A stretch of DNA of 8,193 bases, from contig BNXR01000086.1 of assembly GCA_025999735.1 (NCBI GenBank), positions 1 to 8,193 of the forward strand, written 5' to 3'. Below, piece by piece: positions 1 to 4,641 of this stretch. The position numbers and the translations under genes are program-made. The notes beneath the pieces were generated by a model. That model was not told the origin of the DNA and did not search any database. It was given only the letters and a program-made list of their open reading frames with translations. Every line of letters starts with the position of its first letter. Position 1 is the first letter of the stretch. The stretch is from Bacteroidia bacterium. GTDB lineage: Bacteria > Bacteroidota > Bacteroidia > Bacteroidales > Marinifilaceae.

Positions 1-926
1 AGAACGAATTGGTTGTTAACAGCGATATAATTGACGTTGAAAGTGGTGAAATCATGAACTCCGATTTTATAGCCCTTCTTGACCGTACAGATAGAAATGA
101 TGTAATGGAACAGTGTCAAACGCTTGCTTACGCATTATTGGGTGCAAGTTACGAGGGTGGAAACGCAAAACAAGCGGCAACAAACCGGAACTCCGCTAAT
201 AATCAAAGCAGCAGGATAGATGGAAATGTAAAACAGCCGATTGCCAAACGCCATCCTGCCGAGCCTGAAATGGTTTCTGTGGCGGGTGGTACTTTTTGGA
301 TGGGCTGTTCCGGCGAGCAGGGGAGTGATTGCCAGAGTGATGAAAGTCCACTGCATAGCGTGACGGTAAGTGGCTTTGCTATTGGCAAATACGAAGTGAC
401 GCAAGCGCAATGGAAACTGATTATGGGGAGTAATCCGAGTAGGTTTAAAGGCGACAATTTGCCGGTAGAGATGGTAAGTTGGGACGATGCGCAAGAGTTC
501 ATTTCGCGTCTCAATGCTGCTACAGGCAAGCAATATCGCTTACCGACGGAGGCAGAATGGGAATATGCGGCGCGTGGTGGCAATAAAAGTCAAAACTATA
601 AATACAGTGGTAGCCACAATCTAAACAATGTAGGCTGGTTTAAAGACAATTCAAGCAGTCAGACACACCCTGTTGGCACTAAATTGGCTAATGAGTTGGG
701 TATTCACGACATGAGCGGCAATGTTTGGGAATGGTGCAGTGATTGGAAAGGAACTTATTCATCCAGTCAGCAGCAAGACCCTATGGGTGCTTCTTCTGGT
801 TCTTTCCGCGTGAATCGCGGCGGCAGCTGGAGCAACAATGCGACGTACTGCCGCGTGTCGGATCGCAACGGCGACGCGCCCGGCGAACGCGGCGACTATG
901 GCTTCCGCCTGGTGCTTCCGCTGTGA
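1..926 (+). CDS. DGR-type variable target protein, FGE-sulfatase (C-type lectin) fold, copy 1; 5' end outside window
   Basis: This is the 3' part of a gene whose reading frame is open from base 3 to the stop at 924-926. Base 1 corresponds to base 1895 of the complete copy at 1576-2823, so roughly 106 N-terminal codons (signal peptide and part of the first domain) lie outside the window. What remains is the end of the CsgG/LpoB-like domain, an Asn/Gln/Ser-rich linker, and a full FGE-sulfatase-like domain with the usual blocks VAGGTFWMG, YEVTQAQW, YRLPTEAEWEYAARGG, MSGNVWEWCSDW and RGGSW...GFRLVLPL. The Cys pair used by true formylglycine-generating enzymes near RGGSW is not kept, so catalysis is unlikely and ligand display is the better guess. 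The last ~40 codons differ strongly from copy 2 while the rest is nearly identical. No start is assigned; the TTG at base 9 is internal. Confidence 0.88.
   Translation, partial: NELVVNSDIIDVESGEIMNSDFIALLDRTDRNDVMEQCQTLAYALLGASYEGGNAKQAATNRNSANNQSSRIDGNVKQPIAKRHPAEPEMVSVAGGTFWMGCSGEQGSDCQSDESPLHSVTVSGFAIGKYEVTQAQWKLIMGSNPSRFKGDNLPVEMVSWDDAQEFISRLNAATGKQYRLPTEAEWEYAARGGNKSQNYKYSGSHNLNNVGWFKDNSSSQTHPVGTKLANELGIHDMSGNVWEWCSDWKGTYSSSQQQDPMGASSGSFRVNRGGSWSNNATYCRVSDRNGDAPGERGDYGFRLVLPL
804..926 (+). other. DGR variable region (VR1) with invariant 3' end
   Basis: The block is aligned with 2698-2823 by codon. About 25 base differences are concentrated here, and the two differ in length by one codon. 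The differing codons are of the kind expected from AAC/AAT/AAA/ACG templates (agc/gcc, gat/ctt, ggc/cgc, gaa/agc), and every mismatch fits an adenine in a common template. Between them sit unchanged cgc, tgc, gtg and ccc codons. Bases 900-926 are identical to 2797-2823 and would be the constant 3' end, where DGR homing starts (IMH-like). The block is much richer in G+C than the rest of the gene. It encodes the part of the lectin fold that forms the binding surface in known DGR proteins such as TvpA. Confidence 0.8.
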
Positions 927-958
927 GGAATGTTTGTCGATACCGCAAAGCAGGTTTA

Positions 959-1059
959 GTCTTGAACCACGATTTTGTCAAGATTTACAAGATTAGCACG
1001 ATAATCAATTCTCTTTCATCTTGCTAATCCTTTAATCTTATGAAAATCATGGTTCAGAC
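959..1059. repeat. Long imperfect inverted repeat (about 100 bases)
   Basis: The left arm (959-998, starting GTCTTGAACCACGATTTT) pairs with the right arm (1022-1059, ending AAAATCATGGTTCAGAC) around a 23-base AT-rich loop. Within the arms, short AAGATT/TAATCTT and GATTAGCA/TGCTAATC blocks also pair. It lies 32 bases after the stop of the first target gene. It would make a strong RNA hairpin and could act as a bidirectional terminator or be an intergenic palindromic element. There is no coding content. Confidence 0.65.
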
Positions 1060-1118
1060 AAAAAATAGATAAAACCGACGTTCTTTGACATATTGTTCAC
1101 ACAAAAACTGAAAATGTC

Positions 1119-1158
1119 TTGTTGACAGGTCAAATATCAACTATTTTGGCTATTTTTG
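1119..1158 (+). promoter_or_regulatory. Possible Bacteroidota promoter for the small ORF at 1186
   Basis: An exact TAnnTTTG box (TATTTTTG, 1151-1158) lies 27 bases before the ATG at 1186. An overlapping TATTTTG (1142-1148) has TTG at 1122-1124 with a 17-base gap. The -33 spacing for the exact box is too long (26 bases), so which box is used is unclear. Confidence 0.35.
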
Positions 1159-1185
1159 TGCCGTTAATAATTAAAAATTATCATT

Positions 1186-1347
1186 ATGGCATTACCAATA
1201 AAGCGAGGAGGTCCTATTTTGTGGGGCAAAGCAGCGCGAGATTTTTACAAGACATGGGAAAATATGTCCGAAAGCAGAAGCAAAGAAGACATACAAGCGA
1301 CTTTTGAGAAATGGCGGTTGTTCATATCCAAACAAAAATTTATGTAA
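1186..1347 (+). CDS. Small hypothetical protein, 53 residues
   Basis: This short ORF runs from ATG at 1186 to TAA at 1345-1347. It begins MALPIKRGGPILWGKAARDF and continues with a charged, probably helical stretch (YKTWENMSESRSKEDIQATF, then EKWRLFISKQKFM). It has no signal peptide, no membrane segment and no family that I recognise. Support for it being real: a candidate promoter at 1119-1158, an A-rich leader of the kind used in Bacteroidota, and amino-acid content that looks protein-like (several Trp, regular Lys/Glu). The 62-residue frame at 1119-1307 overlaps it in another phase and looks less protein-like. It sits between two DGR target genes, so an accessory role is possible, but it does not obviously resemble the Avd four-helix protein. 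It could also be a fragment of a longer gene. Confidence 0.4.
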   Translation: MALPIKRGGPILWGKAARDFYKTWENMSESRSKEDIQATFEKWRLFISKQKFM

Positions 1348-1390
1348 CGATGAATTTACAGAAGGAATGTGATTCGATTGCCTTGTCGCA

Positions 1391-1491
1391 TAGTCCCGCA
1401 GGGACTACACTTTATTAACCGTAGGCTTCAGCCTACGGATAGTCAACCACCCTCACCCTACCAAGTCCATGCCAGAACTCCGTAGGAGTTC
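1391..1491. repeat. Cluster of three short perfect palindromes (REP-like)
   Basis: Three perfect hairpins lie within 101 bases: TAGTCCC-GCA-GGGACTA (1391-1407), CCGTAGGC-TTCA-GCCTACGG (1419-1438) and GAACTCC-GTA-GGAGTTC (1475-1491). Each has a 7-8 base stem and a 3-4 base loop. The arrangement resembles REP-like intergenic palindromes that RAYT-type transposases can mobilise; no such transposase is in the window. The segment fills most of the gap upstream of the second target gene. Confidence 0.7.
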
Positions 1492-1518
1492 AACGTGTGA
1501 ACAATAACCAATTTGTTT

Positions 1519-1536
1519 GCACGCTTTTTTGCGTGC
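1519..1536. promoter_or_regulatory. Hairpin GCACGC-T6-GCGTGC upstream of target gene 2
   Basis: A perfect 6-base stem with a six-T loop lies 40 bases before the ATG at 1576. It could be a weak terminator for upstream transcription, an operator, or part of the leader. No convincing TAnnTTTG box lies between it and the ATG. Confidence 0.4.
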
Positions 1537-1575
1537 TATAGAAAATGAATAGTAACAATTTAAAATAAAATATGT

Positions 1576-2823
1576 ATGAAAAAGATTTTTTTAGTATTAT
1601 TTGTCCTCTGCTGCACATTAGTAGTGATTGGACAAGACAAAGAGGTGGCGGTATTGAACCCAAAAACACTTAGTGGTACGGTTTCTAACAACGATAAGTT
1701 GATTATCGTTTCGAGTATGAAAAAAGCATTTACGCAAATTGACGGCTACAAAGCATTTACTCGCTCAAGTCAGGCATTGATTGATGCTGAACAAGAGTTT
1801 CAAAGGAGTGGTAAGGTTTCGGAAGCTTCCATTAAAAAAATGGGCGGGCAAAATGGAGCCGCTTTCATTTGTACTTTCACCTTATCGCTCGAAAAGAACG
1901 AATTGGTTGTTAACAGCGATATAATTGACGTTGAAAGTGGTGAAATCATGAACTCCGATTTTATAGCCCTTCTTGACCGTACAGATAGAAATGATGTAAT
2001 GGAACAGTGTCAAACGCTTGCTTACGCATTATTGGGTGCAAGTTACGAGGGTGGAAACGCAAAACAAGCGGCAACAAACCGGAACTCCGCTAATAATCAA
2101 AGCAGCAGGATAGATGGAAATGTAAAACAGCCGATTGCCCAACGCCATCCTGCCGAGCCTGAAATGGTTTCTGTGGCGGGTGGTACTTTTTGGATGGGCT
2201 GTTCCGGCGAGCAGGGAAGCGATTGTTTCAGTGATGAAAGTCCACTGCATAGCGTGACGGTAAGTGGCTTTGCTATTGGCAAATACGAAGTGACGCAAGC
2301 GCAATGGAAGCTGATTATGGGGAGTAATCCGAGTCATTTTAAAGGCGACAATTTGCCGGTAGAGACGGTAAGTTGGGACGATGCGCAGGAGTTCATTTCG
2401 CGGCTCAATGCGGCTACAGGCAAGCACTATCGCTTACCGACGGAGGCAGAATGGGAATATGCGGCGCGAGGCGGCAACAAAAGTCAAAACTATAAATACA
2501 GTGGTAGCCACAATCTAAACAATGTAGGCTGGTTTGACGACAATTCAAGCAGTCAGACACACCCTGTGGGCACTAAATTGGCTAATGAGTTGGGTATTCA
2601 CGACATGAGCGGCAATGTTTGGGAATGGTGCAGTGATTGGAAAGGCACTTATTCATCCAGCCAGCAGCAAGACCCTATGGGTGCTTCTTCTGGTTCTTAC
2701 CGCGTGATTCGCGGCGGCAGCTGGGCCTTTAGTGCGGCGAACTGCCGCGTGTCCCTTCGCGACCGCGGCACGCCCAGCAGCCGCCGCAGCGACATGGGCT
2801 TCCGCCTGGTGCTTCCGCTGTGA
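1576..2823 (+). CDS. DGR-type variable target protein: secreted, CsgG/LpoB-like domain + FGE-sulfatase (C-type lectin) domain, copy 2
   Basis: A complete gene of 415 residues. Residues 1-19 form a signal peptide (MKKIFLVLFVLCCTLVVIG) with probable cleavage before QDKE; the two Cys do not make a good lipobox. Residues ~22-155 resemble the CsgG/LpoB/TolB-like fold of periplasmic proteins (VAVLNP..., ...EQEFQRSGKVSEASIKKMGG..., SDIIDVESGEI). Residues ~157-190 are an Asn/Gln/Ser linker. Residues ~196-415 are an FGE-sulfatase domain: AGGTFWMG (201-208), YEVTQAQW (237-244), YRLPTEAEWEYAARGG (285-300), MSGNVWEWCSDW (344-355), RGGSW (379-383) and GFRLVLPL (408-415). The Cys pair of genuine formylglycine-generating enzymes is absent, so this is probably a binding scaffold exported to the envelope. 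The C-terminal ~40 residues are the variable region. The ATG at 1576 is chosen because it starts the signal peptide. Confidence 0.9.
   Translation: MKKIFLVLFVLCCTLVVIGQDKEVAVLNPKTLSGTVSNNDKLIIVSSMKKAFTQIDGYKAFTRSSQALIDAEQEFQRSGKVSEASIKKMGGQNGAAFICTFTLSLEKNELVVNSDIIDVESGEIMNSDFIALLDRTDRNDVMEQCQTLAYALLGASYEGGNAKQAATNRNSANNQSSRIDGNVKQPIAQRHPAEPEMVSVAGGTFWMGCSGEQGSDCFSDESPLHSVTVSGFAIGKYEVTQAQWKLIMGSNPSHFKGDNLPVETVSWDDAQEFISRLNAATGKHYRLPTEAEWEYAARGGNKSQNYKYSGSHNLNNVGWFDDNSSSQTHPVGTKLANELGIHDMSGNVWEWCSDWKGTYSSSQQQDPMGASSGSYRVIRGGSWAFSAANCRVSLRDRGTPSSRRSDMGFRLVLPL
2698..2823 (+). other. DGR variable region (VR2) with invariant 3' end
   Basis: This is the counterpart of 804-926. Codons 375-407 show replacements such as gcc-ttt-agt against agc-aac-aat, and agc-agc against ggc-gaa, with unchanged C-R-V-S, P and R positions between them. 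It carries one codon more than VR1, just before the constant GGC TTC CGC. Bases 2797-2823 are identical to 900-926. All mismatches are compatible with adenine-specific mutagenesis from one template, but that template is not in the window, so this is inferred from the pair only. Confidence 0.8.
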
Positions 2824-2918
2824 GTTCTGTTTGTCCTTTAGTTTAAAACATAGATGGATGTCTTAGTGGTAAACAGACTTTTATCGTGCTCTTCGCCGGT
2901 GAGTGGAGACAAAAACGA

Positions 2919-2989
2919 GCGGTCGCGTACCGCCAAAAGAGCCGGTATTAGTAGGCGGTTGGATGACCGATTGAAAGTTCCGGCTTTTT
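2919..2989 (+). terminator. Nested hairpins ending in a T-run; possible terminator or structured RNA
   Basis: GCGGT-CGCGT-ACCGC (2919-2933) is followed by a larger fold. Its outer stem is AGCCGG/CCGGCT (2940-2945 and 2980-2985) and its inner stem is CGGT/ACCG (2956-2959 and 2966-2969). TTTTC follows directly. Placed ~95-165 bases after the second target gene, it could terminate that transcript. In an intact DGR the template RNA would be expected in this gap, but no segment here resembles the variable regions. Confidence 0.45.
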
Positions 2990-3007
2990 CCTTGCTCCTC
3001 GTCCGTC

Positions 3008-3028
3008 ATTGCGGGCCTGACCCGCAAT
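3008..3028. repeat. Short palindrome ATTGCGGG-CCTGA-CCCGCAAT
   Basis: A perfect 8-base stem with a 5-base loop, GC-rich in an AT-rich setting, lies 46 bases before the ATG at 3074. It looks like another small dispersed intergenic palindrome. Confidence 0.6.
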
Positions 3029-3073
3029 CTCCTCTGCTTTCGATACGCTACGTCAATTCGTAATTTTTTTTGT

Positions 3074-3268
3074 ATGAAACGAGCAAGCAATATAATAGCG
3101 CAAATTCAAGATTTAGACAACCTCTACCTCGCCTACTTCAAGGCGAAGCGGGGTAAACTTGCTCGTGGATTGTGGGATGAGCGCACCTATCAGCAACATA
3201 TCACCCCATTGCTTGCATTTGCGAAGTGGGCATATACGAAACAGTATTACAGTTCTTTACCGAATTAA
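3074..3268 (+). pseudogene. Internally deleted reverse transcriptase remnant (DGR type)
   Basis: The ORF encodes 64 residues. Residues 1-28 (MKRASNIIAQIQDLDNLYLA then YFKAKRGK) match the typical opening of DGR and related bacterial reverse transcriptases: MKR, an aliphatic helix, a 'DNL.LA...A.RGK' motif. Residues ~34-62 (WDERTYQQHITPLLAFAKWA then YTKQYYSSLP) look like the C-terminal helical end of such enzymes, where a 'LLAF..WA.T..Y' pattern occurs. The finger and palm region with the catalytic YxDD box, normally some 250-300 residues, is missing, so the product cannot be an active polymerase. The join near codon 29-33 is in frame. Its place just downstream of two variable target genes is where a DGR RT normally sits. 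Family assignment is from memory of these motifs; the alternative is an unrelated small protein. Confidence 0.55.
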
Positions 3269-3321
3269 CTAATCTGTTTTTTATTGCAGAACTTATTTTT
3301 CGTAATCCTGAGTAGTCACCG

Positions 3322-3371
3322 TTTTTTTTATTTCATGTGCTTGGAAATCCTCAACTATTCATGTAATTTTC
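3322..3371 (+). repeat. Degenerate copy of a promoter-bearing repeat (P1)
   Basis: The stretch shares a T-run, TGCTTGGAAATCC and TTCATGTAATTTT with 4452-4500. Here the -7 box is TAATTTTC (3364-3371), having lost its final G, with TTG at 3341-3343 and a 20-base gap. It is probably weak or dead, since a better box lies at 3430-3437. Confidence 0.5.
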
Positions 3372-3403
3372 CCCTATAAATTTTGTCTGATATTTTTATG
3401 TGG

Positions 3404-3437
3404 TTGTGTGTAATTGGGAAATTTAATGCTAACTTTG
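3404..3437 (+). promoter_or_regulatory. Bacteroidota-type promoter of the DUF1016 gene
   Basis: An exact TAnnTTTG box (TAACTTTG, 3430-3437) has TTG at 3404-3406 with a 23-base gap. The ATG at 3503 lies 65 bases after the box. With P1, this accounts for the control content of the otherwise empty, AT-rich gap between 3269 and 3502. Confidence 0.5.
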
Positions 3438-3502
3438 CAATTACAAAAGCAGGTGGTTATTCGTGTTGGGTTGCTTAACACAAAGTAAAATCATATTTCA
3501 CA

Positions 3503-4177
3503 ATGGATACAAATAATTTGGCACTACAGGAATTTCAGCAGGTACACGGAATTATTTCGTTACGCCGCAATCGTGCTTTGCAAACCGTGAATAACGAAAA
3601 TTTGCTGGTAGCGTGGGAAGTAGGCACATTTTCGGCAAGGCTCAAAAATGCGGTGTGGGGTAGCAAAACGGTGATGCAACTTTCAGAATATCTACGCTCA
3701 CAAGACCCGACTTTGCGCGGATATAGCCGCAGGAATATCTACAATATGGTTGCATTTTATGAAGCATATTTAGATAATATGAAAGATTTTGTACTTGAAT
3801 TGGGCAAAGATTTTCTTTTCTATGATAAAGAATTTTCGTTGCAAGTGGGCAACTCTACTTTCAAGGTCGATTTGCTGTTTTTTCACAGAGGCTTGCAGTG
3901 TTTAGTTGCCATTGAACTAAAAACAGGGAAATTCAAACCTGAATATATGGGGCAACTTGAATTTTACCTCGAAGCCCTCGACCGCGATGTGCGCCTCAGC
4001 AACGAAAATCCGAGTATTGGTATTTTGCTTTGTCAGGCAGCTGACCGTAGCGTAGTAGAATATGCGATGAGCCGCAGTTTAAGCCCCACAATGATAGCGG
4101 AATATGAGCGACAACTTATTCCAAAGGAAATTTTGCAACGCTCTTTGAATGAATTTTGCAACTTTTTGAAAAAGTAA
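3503..4177 (+). CDS. DUF1016 / YhcG-like PD-(D/E)XK nuclease family protein, internally shortened
   Basis: The product is 224 residues. Residues ~10-88 are the DUF1016 N-terminal region (LLVAWEVGTF, AVWGSKTVMQLSEYLRSQDP, GYSRRNIYNMVAFYEAY). Residues ~93-222 are its C-terminal nuclease domain: FVLELGKDFLF, GNSTFKVDLLFFHRGLQCLV, AIELKTGKFKPEYMGQLEFY, YLEALDRDV, ENPSIGILLC, EYAMSRSLSPTMIAEY. The candidate catalytic set is present: D123, E138-x-K140 and Q151. Relatives are usually about 340-380 residues, with a long helical middle between the two halves. Here FYEAYLDN runs directly into MKDFVLELGKDF, so about 110-130 residues are missing in frame. The family is linked to nuclease and defence-type functions in accessory DNA; the role here is unknown. 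The ATG at 3503 fits the family start. Confidence 0.85.
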   Translation: MDTNNLALQEFQQVHGIISLRRNRALQTVNNENLLVAWEVGTFSARLKNAVWGSKTVMQLSEYLRSQDPTLRGYSRRNIYNMVAFYEAYLDNMKDFVLELGKDFLFYDKEFSLQVGNSTFKVDLLFFHRGLQCLVAIELKTGKFKPEYMGQLEFYLEALDRDVRLSNENPSIGILLCQAADRSVVEYAMSRSLSPTMIAEYERQLIPKEILQRSLNEFCNFLKK

Positions 4178-4242
4178 AGTCTGGTGAAAATGTTTGCATC
4201 CAAAGAGAAAATATCAAAATTAAAGGACTACCCCAAATAACC

Positions 4243-4447
4243 CGCAGAGCAAACATCGCTAATTTTTTATTGAAAGAAAAAGCGTTCAAAAAAAAATTAA
4301 TCGAAGATTGCAAATACCTCATAGCCACGAGCACCGTCATGGCAGAGCAAATTCCGCTCAGTCACCCATTGAGGCTTACACACGCGGAAATTGCTAATCA
4401 AAGCACTACAAAAATCAATGGACTAAATTTTATCTAATCCACCCACC
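4243..4447 (+). repeat. Dispersed intergenic repeat R, copy 1 (R1)
   Basis: About 205 bases, running from CGCAGAGCAAACATCGCT to GGACTAAATTTTATC and TAATCCACCCACC. It closely matches 6273-6466, and its second half matches 7914-8023. It lies 65 bases after the DUF1016 stop. An ORF (4156-4437) crosses it, but a one-base gap relative to R2 near CGCT(G)AATTTTTTATTG breaks that frame, so I treat it as noncoding. In the second half, AGCAAATTCCGC can pair with GCGGAAATTGCT further on, giving a hairpin. Confidence 0.8.
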
Positions 4448-4451
4448 TTTA

Positions 4452-4500
4452 CGTTTTTTTTTCATTTGCTTGGAAATCCGCGATTTTCATGTAATTTTGC
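4452..4500 (+). promoter_or_regulatory. Promoter-bearing repeat (P2), strong Bacteroidota-type promoter
   Basis: TTG at 4470-4472, a 19-base gap and an exact TAATTTTG box (4492-4499) match the consensus well. The whole segment repeats 3322-3371. Start of transcription would be near 4506, some 24 bases before the short ORF at 4530 and about 135 before the next large gene. It follows R1 directly. Confidence 0.6.
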
Positions 4501-4529
4501 AACATATTATTCATCTTTTTTCAAAAGTT

Positions 4530-4562
4530 ATGGAAACAATAGCATTAAATTATGATGCGTGA
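4530..4562 (+). pseudogene. Interrupted small ORF (METIALNYDA-stop)
   Basis: ATG at 4530, placed ideally behind promoter P2, reads METIALNYDA and then meets TGA at 4560-4562. The same frame stays open afterwards (DMLINSILKSAILQVQK...) to about 4685, running into the next gene. The opening resembles small Bacteroidota proteins starting 'M..IALNYDARN...', found as short companion or antitoxin-like genes, so this may be a small gene broken by a nonsense change. The family link is from memory and weak. Otherwise the stretch is simply a leader. Confidence 0.3.
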
Positions 4563-4641
4563 GATATGCTTATCAATAGCATTTTAAAAAGTGCTATTTT
4601 GCAAGTGCAAAAAATTTGTATTACTATGAACGAAATAGAAT

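Noticed and set aside
135..583. Minus-strand ORFs inside target gene 1, and the matching ones at 2029-2427 in gene 2
   Set aside because: They mirror the coding strand of a clear protein domain and recur only because the two genes are duplicates.
743..1027. Plus-strand ORF overlapping the end of target gene 1
   Set aside because: It is an Arg-rich out-of-frame reading of the GC-rich variable region that runs on into the inverted repeat; no domain seen.
1576..2823. Functional formylglycine-generating enzyme for sulfatases
   Set aside because: The C-terminal Cys pair needed for catalysis is absent, the region is hypervariable, and there is no sulfatase gene nearby.
2854..3090. ORFs on both strands in the gap before the RT remnant
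   Set aside because: They read through hairpins and a palindrome, have low-complexity Arg/Ser content, and show no start context or family match.
4156..4437. 93-residue ORF over the DUF1016 end and repeat R1
   Set aside because: Most of it is repeat R; the frame is broken in the R2 copy by a one-base difference and is not maintained in R3.
4592..4601. Second promoter (TATTTTG) just before the AlbA_2 gene
   Set aside because: The box is one base short of TAnnTTTG and no well-spaced TTG supports it.
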